26,862 nucleotides of DNA from an uncultured Collinsella sp. (GTDB lineage Bacteria > Actinomycetota > Coriobacteriia > Coriobacteriales > Coriobacteriaceae). Under the pieces are notes generated by a model. The model was not told where the DNA came from. It saw only the letters and a program-made list of their open reading frames with translations, and made no database searches. Position numbers and translations under genes: made by a program. Where the stretch lies: NCBI GenBank assembly GCA_958427355.1, contig CAUACA010000025.1, positions 1 to 26,862 of the forward strand. The letters run 5' to 3'. This document shows positions 1 through 8,366 of this stretch, one piece after another (the stretch's first letter is position 1; every line of letters begins with the position of its first letter).

Positions 1-845
1 AACGATATGGCACCGTGGGGACACATGTATGTCAATCCTGGTCTAACAGAGCCTTTTTCTTTGGCATTTAAGAAGCGCTGAAGGCGCTCTGCTTGATGCG
101 GTGCAAGTGAGTCGATAAATGCTTGTACTTGGTTTTTGTTCCACCAACGCTTGTCGTTCTCGGGAATATTTTCAACAACCGTTGCAAGGCCCGTCATGCG
201 AAGTGGACTTGGCTCGTTTAGGTGAGAGACGTGCGTAATGAGTGAAGGGTCGGAGTGAATCCAGGAGACCTTTTCAGGACGAAGCGAGGAATCGAGTCGG
301 CTGTTGGGAAGAGGGTTTTTTAATCCGACGACAAACATGCGGGGGCGTGACTGGGGAAGCCAGTGCCGTGCATCGATAAAATAAGCGTCGCATGAATAGC
401 CTAAACGATTAAATTCCTGGCAAACGAGTCTAAAGTCATCGCTGTTATTAGACGTGGCAAGGCCGATGACATTTTCGAGAACAAGTGCCCGCGGGGCACG
501 ATCGCTCATTCCTTCGATGGCCTTAATAAAGCCAAAGAACGCACTGGACTCTTTGCCAGAGATAAGTCCCTCCCTGTTTCCCGCGAGAGATAAGTTTGTG
601 CAAGGGCTTGACGCCCATGCGATGTCGGCTTGGGGTATTAGGTCGGGGTCGAGTGTGTGAACATCCTGCTCGACTAGATGTTCATCGCCCCAACACTGGC
701 TGTACATGGCGCATTTAGTATGGTCTATGTCATTTGCCCAGATTGTTTTGATTCCGGCTTTTGCCATGCCGGCACGAGCCAAGCCAATGCCTGAAAAAAA
801 CTCAAGCGCGGTTAGTTGTGGCGAGAACTGCAGAATGTTGTGCAT
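1..845 (-). CDS. DNA (cytosine-5) methyltransferase, C-terminus cut by window edge
   Basis: The gene runs off the left edge, leaving about 281 codons. The AdoMet-binding motif I FFSGIGLARAGM is at residues 16-27. Motif IV SSPCTNLS (79-86) carries the catalytic Cys82, motif VI ENVIGL is at 124-129, and the motif VIII-type QSRPRMF is near 165-171. This order is diagnostic of C5-cytosine methyltransferases, which transfer methyl from AdoMet to C5 of cytosine at a specific site. Motif IV reads PCTN rather than the usual PCQ. The ATG at 845 is forced: an in-frame stop lies eight codons upstream and no other start intervenes, though the Shine-Dalgarno is weak. The target-recognition region probably begins near residue 185. 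The stretch is visibly less GC-rich than its neighbours, which suggests acquisition by transfer. Whether a restriction enzyme is adjacent cannot be seen. Family certain, target unknown. Confidence 0.9.
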   Translation of the reverse strand, partial: MHNILQFSPQLTALEFFSGIGLARAGMAKAGIKTIWANDIDHTKCAMYSQCWGDEHLVEQDVHTLDPDLIPQADIAWASSPCTNLSLAGNREGLISGKESSAFFGFIKAIEGMSDRAPRALVLENVIGLATSNNSDDFRLVCQEFNRLGYSCDAYFIDARHWLPQSRPRMFVVGLKNPLPNSRLDSSLRPEKVSWIHSDPSLITHVSHLNEPSPLRMTGLATVVENIPENDKRWWNKNQVQAFIDSLAPHQAERLQRFLNAKEKGSVRPGLTYMCPHGAIS

Positions 846-954
846 GTACTGGCTTTCAGATAGTTGTTATTTGGCATCTAATGGTACTTGTTTGTGAGGA
901 CATCCGCTTACATACGGATGAGATTCCCTCGATACCGTGCCATCAATTGACATT

Positions 955-1746
955 TTATTCAGAATGCGAATAGCAGGTGGTGTGGGCGGCGCGGAAGCGG
1001 CAGTGCTCGCGCATGCGGCAGATATTGCAGGTGGGGCGGCTCTGGGCGTCGTGGACTTCGCCTTCGAACAGGCCGATCACCGCGGTCACGCTTTTGGTGG
1101 GCATGAGCAGGCTGGTGGGCGTGACGGTAAGCCCGATGAGCCGCGTGGCGTTGAGCGCATTGACGATCGAGCGCTGGGCCGAGAGCGGGCAGTCGCCATA
1201 GCCGGGACTAAAGCGCCAGTTGCCGGCGAGCCCATGAACGGCGGCGTCCGTCTTGACCTGCTGGTCCATTTGCTCAACGGCGGCTTCCACGTAAGCGGAG
1301 CACGCGGCGTCGAGCACGGCGCCCTCCAGGGGATGTTGGGCTCCCGTGGTGCGCAGACGGCGCTCAGCATCCATGCCGAGGGTGCATGCCATGAGCGCGG
1401 CAAAGCGGGCATCTTTGAGATGTCGGTAGATATCGCGACCTCGCAGCTCAACGTTGGTGCCAACCAGACGGATGCTGGGCTCGCCCTGCTCGTCGACGCC
1501 TGTGGCATCGACGGCAAACACGCGTCGCACGCCGCGGGGCTCGATATCCAGCTCTAGGCGCTCGACCACAAGCTCAATACGCTGCGACAGCTCGGGCTCA
1601 ATCTGCTGGCCGCCGTAACCCAGATACCGCAGCATCTCGGCACGGTCGACACGGGGATGGTGCGCGGCATCGATACGGTAGAGCGCCGGCGACGCAAGGT
1701 CGGCCGGCACTTCGATAACGGTTGTATCGATGTGCGGTTTTTCCAT
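955..1746 (-). CDS. Stand-alone methionine synthase (MetH) activation-domain protein
   Basis: A 263-residue protein equivalent to the C-terminal AdoMet-binding activation module of cobalamin-dependent methionine synthase. The signature RFSPGYGD (178-185) followed by PLSAQ matches the RxSPGYGD-PL AdoMet site of MetH, and KSVTAVIGL (218-226) fits the same fold. In MetH this module reductively methylates inactive cob(II)alamin using AdoMet. As a separate protein it would act in trans on a MetH lacking the module, an arrangement known from Thermotoga. A C-terminal Cys cluster (C240, C243, C249, C258) is extra and may bind metal. The start is the ATG at 1746, which shares its A with the metF TAA stop (TAATG), so translation is probably coupled. 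A longer upstream start would run deep into metF. A hairpin (901-906 with 915-920) lies downstream without a clear U-tract. Confidence 0.85.
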   Translation of the reverse strand: MEKPHIDTTVIEVPADLASPALYRIDAAHHPRVDRAEMLRYLGYGGQQIEPELSQRIELVVERLELDIEPRGVRRVFAVDATGVDEQGEPSIRLVGTNVELRGRDIYRHLKDARFAALMACTLGMDAERRLRTTGAQHPLEGAVLDAACSAYVEAAVEQMDQQVKTDAAVHGLAGNWRFSPGYGDCPLSAQRSIVNALNATRLIGLTVTPTSLLMPTKSVTAVIGLFEGEVHDAQSRPTCNICRMREHCRFRAAHTTCYSHSE

Positions 1747-2618
1747 TACCCCAGGCGCTCCATAATGGTCGCGGCGATCGCAGGACGGTTCATAGTGTAC
1801 AGGTGCAGGCCGTCGGCGCCGTGCTCCTTGAGGTCGCAAAGCTGGCGGGCTGCATAATCTACACCAGCTGCCTGCAGGCTCTCGGGGTCATTCTCGTACT
1901 TGGCGAGAATCTTGATGACGGGGGAGGGCAGCGACGCGCCGCACATAAAGACCATGCGGCTGATCTGCGACTTGCCCATAAACGGCATGATGCCCGCGGT
2001 AATGGGCACGGTGATGCCGGCCTTGTCGGCAAGATCGCGAAAACGGTAGAAGCACTCGTTATCAAAGAAGAGCTGCGTCACAAAGAAGCTCGCGCCAGCG
2101 TCCTGTTTTTGCTTGAGGTGCTCGACCGAGAGGTTGAGATCCTCACAGGCAATGTGGCCCTCGGGGTAGGCTGCGGCGCCCACGCAAAAGCCGGCGTCGA
2201 CGAGCTCGGGGATGAGGTCGCGGGCGTAGGCGTAGTCCGAGGCGGGCTTGTCGTCCTCGGTTGCGCCGGCAGGGAGATCGCCACGCAGGGCCAGGATGTT
2301 TTCCACGCCGGCGGTGCGATACTCGTCGATTTTGGCGGCGATATCGGCGTGCGAGCGGCCCACGCAGGTAAGGTGTGCTACCGAGGGTGTATCGAATTCG
2401 CTCGTAATCATATGCGCGATGGGGGCGGTGGTGGCGCCGTTGCCCGAGCCGCCAGCCGAGCAGGTGACCGAGACAAAGCTCGGCGAAAGCTTGCACAGAT
2501 TGCCTGCCACTTCGCGAGCCGTGTCGAGGGTGAGCTCGCCCTTGGGCGGGAACATCTCAAACGAAACGGGTGCGGTGCCCTGGGATGCTGCCTGCTTAAA
2601 AACCTCGTCGACGCGCAT
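1746..2618 (-). CDS. metF: 5,10-methylenetetrahydrofolate reductase
   Basis: A 290-residue FAD-dependent TIM-barrel enzyme that reduces 5,10-methylene-THF to 5-methyl-THF, the methyl donor for methionine synthase. Family motifs are all present: SFEMFPPK (19-26) with catalytic Glu21, VTCSAGGSG (51-59), LALRGDLP (109-116) with the flavin-contacting Asp114, TQLFFD (181-186) and LHLYTMNRP (271-279). Length is normal for bacterial MetF. The ATG at 2618 is preceded by GAGGAG at good spacing; the longer in-frame reading upstream lacks family similarity. It is the first gene of a pair with the MetH activation-domain gene, overlapping by one base, which places both in methionine/one-carbon metabolism. 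Its promoter must lie in the 426-bp gap shared with glutamine synthetase. No SAM riboswitch was recognised there. Confidence 0.95.
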   Translation of the reverse strand: MRVDEVFKQAASQGTAPVSFEMFPPKGELTLDTAREVAGNLCKLSPSFVSVTCSAGGSGNGATTAPIAHMITSEFDTPSVAHLTCVGRSHADIAAKIDEYRTAGVENILALRGDLPAGATEDDKPASDYAYARDLIPELVDAGFCVGAAAYPEGHIACEDLNLSVEHLKQKQDAGASFFVTQLFFDNECFYRFRDLADKAGITVPITAGIMPFMGKSQISRMVFMCGASLPSPVIKILAKYENDPESLQAAGVDYAARQLCDLKEHGADGLHLYTMNRPAIAATIMERLG

Positions 2619-2781
2619 ATCGTGCTCCTCTAGATACGTAATAGTGTGATGTGTTGTAAGGATTCTACAGCACCACTGTGCCACGGTGGAGTTTCACTCG
2701 CTATTTGAGGATACCAATCAAAGATGCCTTGCTATCGGCTTTCTCTATAACAGAGCGGCTAATCTAGGCACGGACTATAAA

Positions 2782-2809
2782 AACTGGTATCTGATGCAAA
2801 ATACCAGTT
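2782..2809. promoter_or_regulatory. Candidate operator: 9-bp perfect inverted repeat
   Basis: AACTGGTAT (2782-2790) and ATACCAGTT (2801-2809) are perfect complements separated by 10 bp. Another half-site-like ATACCA occurs at 2711-2716. The spacing suits a dimeric repressor or activator contacting two faces. It could control metF, glutamine synthetase or both. The regulator is unknown. Confidence 0.5.
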
Positions 2810-2872
2810 AATAGAGCTCCATCCCAAATTGACTACCCTTAAACCATGGGGAGAGGTCTGCAATTTATGCAG

Positions 2873-3023
2873 TTGATTGGCTGTTGAGGGTGGCAACGCC
2901 GCCTCGATAGGGTAACCTCATTGATTGGTTTCGCGACAGCAACATAACGGTAATGTCGCGGAAACACGGCGAGTCTAAGCTATGACTCGTTCGTTAGTAA
3001 TCAACACCGCTTCTCACGCGGTG
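2873..3023 (+). promoter_or_regulatory. Structured leader upstream of glutamine synthetase
   Basis: TTGATTGG is repeated directly (2873-2880, 2921-2928). Between the copies TGAGG (from 2884) can pair with CCTC near 2900 or with CCTCA near 2916. Three consecutive hairpins follow: CGCGACA/TGTCGCG (2932-2938/2954-2960), CGAGTC/GACTCG (2970-2975/2984-2989) and CACCGC/GCGGTG (3005-3010/3018-3023). The last ends about ten bases before the Shine-Dalgarno. None has a U-tract, so they are more likely a structured 5' UTR than terminators. Known riboswitch classes were not recognised. Confidence 0.45.
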
Positions 3024-3044
3024 CCGATACGAAGGGAGTTCCGT

Positions 3045-5132
<2,088 letters not shown>

Positions 5133-5163
5133 AGCGTAACTGACATATCGTCACGGTATTGAG

Positions 5164-5195
5164 CCGGGGTCCGCATCGTGCGGGCCCCGGTTTTT
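5164..5195 (+). terminator. Rho-independent terminator of glutamine synthetase
   Basis: A 12-bp stem with one G-U pair (CCGGGGTCCGCA / TGCGGGCCCCGG) closes a 3-nt TCG loop and is followed by five T residues. It lies 31 bp after the stop codon. Confidence 0.95.
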
Positions 5196-5254
5196 GTTTG
5201 CGAAGGACGCTTTGAAGCCCGTTTTGCCGCCGACTTGCCTAGGTATAAAGGGTT

Positions 5255-5473
5255 GTGGACAAAAAACGTCAAATATGAGTACTGTCACAAGTCCTGTAGC
5301 ATTATCTATTTACAAAATATGGGTTGTTACGCAACATATGTCCAAGTACATAGCTGATAAACGCCTGCAATTCTTCCGCCGTAGGACCCCTGGCGTCTAA
5401 ATCGCCTTCTGATGGCATGAAATCGCTGTTACTAAATTGGTAACAGTACTCATATTTGCTATTTTTTGCCCAC
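5255..5473. mobile_element. MITE-like 219-bp element with 34-bp terminal inverted repeats
   Basis: The left arm (5255-5288) and the reverse complement of the right arm (5440-5473) agree at 29 of 34 positions and share the block CAAATATGAGTACTGT. The interior is AT-richer than both flanks. Read on the minus strand, a small frame (ATG at 5418, stop TAA at 5302, 38 codons) lies between the arms and is open further upstream. Just inside the right arm a 7-bp inverted repeat CTGTTAC/GTAACAG (5427-5433/5441-5447) forms a hairpin. No transposase is encoded, so if mobile the element would need a partner in trans. A target-site duplication was not found by eye. It may instead be a non-mobile intergenic repeat. 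Confidence 0.5.
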
Positions 5474-5495
5474 TGGCTTTGCGATGATGCCGTGA

Positions 5496-5603
5496 TCCGC
5501 ACCCTGCCGGGTTCGAATCACGGCACATGGGTAGCAAAAAGCCCGCCACCGCGAGGGCAACGGGCTTCTCAGTTTAAATGGTGCTCCCAGCGGGATGTCC
5601 GCG
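5496..5603. repeat. Direct repeat copy A: tRNA-end and terminator segment (degenerate)
   Basis: This segment resembles 5685-5796, about 189 bp downstream. In plus-strand order it holds a T-arm-like GGGTTCGAATC, a hairpin whose T5 tract (5536-5540) makes it a minus-strand terminator, and the complement of a tRNA 3' end with CCA (about 5579-5596, read on minus as CCCGCTGGGAGCACCA). There is no complete cloverleaf, so it is a remnant or an attachment-site-like duplication of the tRNA-Glu 3' region. Confidence 0.55.
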
Positions 5604-5684
5604 TGCGGCTGACGCCGCCCGCTTTCGCCGCGTCGCTTCGCTCCTTGCGTGCTGCGCTGGAAAACGCTCACGCGTTTCCTCAGC

Positions 5685-5796
5685 TCCGCACCCTGTCGGG
5701 TTCGAATCCCGACATATCGGTAGCAAAAAGCCCGCTACCGAATTGGTAACGGGCTTCACATCTCAAATGGTGCCCCCAGCGGGATTCGAACCCGCG
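5685..5796. repeat. Direct repeat copy B: includes the 3' end of tRNA-Glu and its terminator
   Basis: This is the intact counterpart of copy A. It contains a perfect T-arm-like stem-loop on the plus strand (TCGGG, loop TTCGAAT, CCCGA), the tRNA-Glu terminator and the 3' part of the functional tRNA-Glu. The 80-odd bp between the copies carry a GGAAA.CGC/GCGTTTCC hairpin and no gene. Confidence 0.55.
5725..5755 (-). terminator. Terminator of tRNA-Glu
   Basis: Reading the minus strand, GCCCGTTACC pairs with GGTAGCGGGC with one mismatch, followed by TTTTT (5729-5725). It starts 13 bp beyond the CCA end of tRNA-Glu. A near-copy occurs at 5536-5566 behind the degenerate tRNA end. Confidence 0.85.
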
Positions 5797-5844
5797 ATAT
5801 CCACCTTGAAAGGGTGGCGTCCTTGGCCGCTAGACGATGGGGAC
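5768..5844 (-). tRNA. tRNA-Glu (anticodon TTC)
   Basis: The 77-nt minus-strand sequence folds as a standard cloverleaf. Acceptor GTCCCCA pairs with TGGGGGC with one G-U. The D-arm contains TAGCGGCC. The anticodon stem CCACC/GGTGG encloses CTTTCAA with anticodon TTC, and the T-arm is GCGGG-TTCGAAT-CCCGC. CCA is genomically encoded at 5768-5770. A promoter -10 lies just upstream and a terminator just downstream, so it appears to be a single-tRNA transcription unit. Confidence 0.97.
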
Positions 5845-5854
5845 AGCGGGAAAG

Positions 5855-5860
5855 AGTATA
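5855..5860 (-). promoter_or_regulatory. -10 box of the tRNA-Glu promoter
   Basis: TATACT on the minus strand ends 10 bp before the mature tRNA 5' end, the spacing expected for a -10 hexamer. A good -35 at 16-18 bp is not evident. Confidence 0.6.
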
Positions 5861-5945
5861 GCAGACTTTTTTGCCGGCGCGTATATCGTTGGCAAACTGG
5901 AAAACCACCACATAGGAGCTGGCTCTCTATCCCGATCTTCAAATA

Positions 5946-6080
5946 TCTCAACCTGTAACATCTGGGCGGGCAAATCGGCTCTAGCTGTTACAGATCGAGA
6001 CAAAAGGCAGGCGTCGGGACGAACATCTCATTCTGTAACAGTAAGACGACTTTTAACGGTCTAGATGTTACAGATTGAGA
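5946..6080. repeat. Four 15-bp repeats in alternating orientation at exact 40-bp pitch
   Basis: Copies lie at 5946-5960 and 6026-6040 (TCTCANNCTGTAACA) and, inverted, at 5986-6000 and 6066-6080 (TGTTACAGATYGAGA). Every start is exactly 40 bp from the next and each spacer is 25 bp. Each adjacent inverted pair can form a 15-bp stem with one or two mismatches and a 25-nt loop. The similarity of the inverted copies extends to about 26 bp including CAAA. The three spacers are unrelated. The array sits between the murT-gatD stop and the tRNA-Glu promoter. No function is known; it could be an operator array or duplicated palindromic elements. Confidence 0.8.
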
Positions 6081-6105
6081 CAAACCGCTGGGATGGGTCA
6101 AAACC

Positions 6106-6134
6106 ACCACAAAGGTGCCTGTCCCCTTTGTGGT
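6106..6134 (-). terminator. Probable terminator of the murT-gatD operon
   Basis: ACCACAAAGG (6106-6115) is perfectly complementary to CCTTTGTGGT (6125-6134). On the minus strand the hairpin begins 10 bp after the fusion gene's stop and is followed by GGTTTTGA, a short U-tract. The loop contains CTGTCC, echoing the inverted-repeat element at 13443-13504. Confidence 0.6.
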
Positions 6135-6143
6135 TGTGAGGTG

Positions 6144-8321
6144 CTAGGGGAGGAGCTTCATGGCTGCGTCGTGGGCGGCGTGCTCGTAGGTGTCGTCGAG
6201 GGGCTTGAGCGGCAGCAGGGCGGCGGCCTGCGCATCGCCGCGGCGCTCGAGGGCGTGCGCGATCAGCCAGTCGGCGAGTTCGGGGTTCTTGGGCAGCGCC
6301 GGCCCGTGCAGGTACGTGCCGATGACGCCCTTGTAGATCAGACCCTCAAGGCCATCGTCGCCGTTGTTGCCGGTGCCCGTGACGACGGACGTTCCGAGTG
6401 GCGTGGCCTCTGCATCGAGCAGGGTGCGGCCGCCGTGGTTCTCAAATCCCACAAAGGGCTCGGGTGCCAGATCGGTTTTGACGGCTACGTTGCCGATCAG
6501 GCGGTCGGATCCGCGTACGGTTTCGGCGGCAATGACCCCCAGACCCTCAATGCGATTCTCACCCATATAGTACGAACGGCCGAGCAGCTGATAGCTGCCG
6601 CAGATGGCGAGCAGCGAACCGCCATCCTCAACATAGGATGCGACCTTGTCTTTTTGAGCGAGCAGTTCATGTGCGACCGCTAGCTGGTCGCGGTCGGAGC
6701 CACCGCCCATCATGACGATATCGGCATCGGTGAGATCGAGTGACTCGCCCATACGGACCTCGTCCACGCGCGCGGGAATGCCACGCCAGGCGCAACGGCG
6801 CTCGAGCGCGATAACATTGCCGCCGTCGCCGTAGAGGTTAAGGGCATCGGGATACAGGTAGACGATGCGCAGCGGGCGCGAAAGCTCGACTGGCGCGATG
6901 CCGACGGGAAGAGCGCCGCCGTCGTCACGGGCTACGGCGCGCCCGGCAACAGCGTCGGCGGTGGCGCCTTTCAGCCCGTCGAGCTCCTTGACCAGCGGCG
7001 GGAAGGCCGTGTAGTTGGCGACGGCGTAGAAGGTGTCATTGGCGGCCTCGTCTGCAACGGCGCCAATTGCCTGCGCGACGTCCGAGATAATCGCGGCATC
7101 GATGCCGGCGTACTTGAGGCGCACCTGCATGTCGTGCGCGCGCGTGCCTCCGGCAAAGGCGACAAGACCCGGCGCGTCGGCAATGCGCTCAAAGTCGACG
7201 TCGTAGATCCACGATACATCGTGTCCGTCGGCGTCGTTGTCGTTGAGGAAGAAAGCGCAGAGTCTGCCGCCTGCCGTCTTGATGGACTGGATTTGTCGAT
7301 CAAAGCCTACGGGATTCTTAGCCAGGTTGGCCTCGACGGTGCGGCCGGCGATATCCCAGCGGCCCATGCGTCCGCCGGCGGGGACGTAGGCATCGAGCGT
7401 AGGCTGTAGAAACGCCGTGTCCACGCCCAACTCGCGTGCGGCAAAGAAGGCGGCGGCAACGTTATAGACCATGTACAGGCCGTTGTAGCGCGTGGCGATG
7501 TGTGCGGCTGGCGCGCTGGAATCAGATCCAAACACCAGGTCAAAACCATAGCCGTTGCAGCCGAGCTCCACGCCCGTCACGCGACGGACCAGCGCGGGAC
7601 GGGCCCAGCCGCACGAGGGGCAATGGTAGGCGCCGAGCTGGCCGTATTGCACGTAGTCATACTCCAGCGGCGCGTTGCACTGTGAGCAAAAACGTGAGTC
7701 GCTAATACGGTCGGACTCGGTGTTGGTGGCGCCGTCGATGCCAAAGGCGATGCTCGCGTTGGGAACGCGCGCGGCGATTGCGGCACACAGCGGGTCGTCG
7801 GCGTTGTAGATGAGCGTCGTTGCCGGCGAAAGCTCCAGCGCGTGGGCGATGACGTCCTGGGTGTGGTCAATCTCGCCATAGCGATCCAGCTGGTCGCGGA
7901 ACAGGTTGAGCAGCACGAAGTACGTCGGCTTGAGCTTGGTCAGGACGCGCACGGTGTAGAGCTCATCGCATTCAAAAACGCCCACGCGCTTGCCGCTGTC
8001 AGTGTGCTTAAGGTCGCTGCGCGCCTCGAGCAGTGCGCCCACCACGCCCGGCTCCATGTTGTTGCCGGCGCGGTTGCATACCACGGTGGCACCGCTGGCG
8101 GCAACAGCGTCGGCGATGAGGTTGGAGGTGGTGGTCTTGCCGTTGGTGCCGGTGATCACCACGCTGCGGTCGACAAGGCCGGCGAGGTCGCTCAGCAACT
8201 CGGGGTCGATCTTCATGGCGATGCGGCCGGGGAGTACGCCACCCTGGCGCTTAAGGACGGAGCGCAGCCCCCAGCGAGCGATATCGCTCGAGGTGCAGGC
8301 AAGAGATGAGCGGAGGTTCAT
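6144..8321 (-). CDS. murT-gatD: Lipid II isoglutaminyl synthase, MurT-GatD fused in one chain
   Basis: A 725-residue protein with both halves of the lipid II amidating enzyme, normally two polypeptides. Residues 1-450 are MurT: Mur-ligase P-loop GTNGKTTT (58-65), a Cys4 zinc ribbon (C212, C215, C234, C237), and the C-terminal MurT block around NDNDADGHDVSWIYDVDFE (360-378). Residues about 451-480 form a linker. Residues 481-725 are GatD, a class I glutamine amidotransferase: PDALNLYGDGGN (491-502), nucleophile Cys574 in LLAICGSYQLLG, and His672 in GTYLHGP. The reaction converts the D-Glu alpha-carboxyl of lipid II to D-isoglutamine using Gln and ATP at the cytoplasmic membrane face. The ATG at 8321 follows AGGAAC. 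The reading is open across the junction, so this is not a sequencing artefact of adjacent genes unless a stop was lost. It is the third gene after two helical-repeat genes, 45 bp downstream. Confidence 0.9.
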   Translation of the reverse strand: MNLRSSLACTSSDIARWGLRSVLKRQGGVLPGRIAMKIDPELLSDLAGLVDRSVVITGTNGKTTTSNLIADAVAASGATVVCNRAGNNMEPGVVGALLEARSDLKHTDSGKRVGVFECDELYTVRVLTKLKPTYFVLLNLFRDQLDRYGEIDHTQDVIAHALELSPATTLIYNADDPLCAAIAARVPNASIAFGIDGATNTESDRISDSRFCSQCNAPLEYDYVQYGQLGAYHCPSCGWARPALVRRVTGVELGCNGYGFDLVFGSDSSAPAAHIATRYNGLYMVYNVAAAFFAARELGVDTAFLQPTLDAYVPAGGRMGRWDIAGRTVEANLAKNPVGFDRQIQSIKTAGGRLCAFFLNDNDADGHDVSWIYDVDFERIADAPGLVAFAGGTRAHDMQVRLKYAGIDAAIISDVAQAIGAVADEAANDTFYAVANYTAFPPLVKELDGLKGATADAVAGRAVARDDGGALPVGIAPVELSRPLRIVYLYPDALNLYGDGGNVIALERRCAWRGIPARVDEVRMGESLDLTDADIVMMGGGSDRDQLAVAHELLAQKDKVASYVEDGGSLLAICGSYQLLGRSYYMGENRIEGLGVIAAETVRGSDRLIGNVAVKTDLAPEPFVGFENHGGRTLLDAEATPLGTSVVTGTGNNGDDGLEGLIYKGVIGTYLHGPALPKNPELADWLIAHALERRGDAQAAALLPLKPLDDTYEHAAHDAAMKLLP

Positions 8322-8366
8322 GAAACCGTTCCTAACGTAAACGACATGGTCGGGTCGAGTGCGCCA

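Larger units (their letters stand above)
2619..3044. other. Divergent intergenic region between metF and glutamine synthetase
   Basis: This 426-bp gap holds divergent control signals and no credible protein gene. The metF side (2619-2700) is short and carries the metF ribosome-binding site. In the middle is a 9-bp inverted repeat (2782-2809). The glutamine synthetase side (2873-3023) is a series of possible RNA hairpins. The stretch around 2700-2830 is AT-richer than the genes, as expected for promoters, but no convincing -35/-10 pair stands out. Confidence 0.6.

Noticed and set aside
2886..2903. GGGTGGCAACGCC resembling the T-box antiterminator sequence
   Set aside because: No specifier stem, terminator or aminoacyl-tRNA-related target gene; similarity is limited to a short word.
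5496..5540. A second complete tRNA on the plus strand
   Set aside because: Only a T-arm-like hairpin is present; there are no acceptor, D or anticodon arms.
5578..5958. Open frame across tRNA-Glu encoding a PAGFEPA-type stretch
   Set aside because: Well-known kind of spurious translation across a tRNA T-arm; the tRNA explains the conservation.
5946..6080. CRISPR array
   Set aside because: Repeats are only 15 bp, alternate in orientation and number four, and no cas genes are present.
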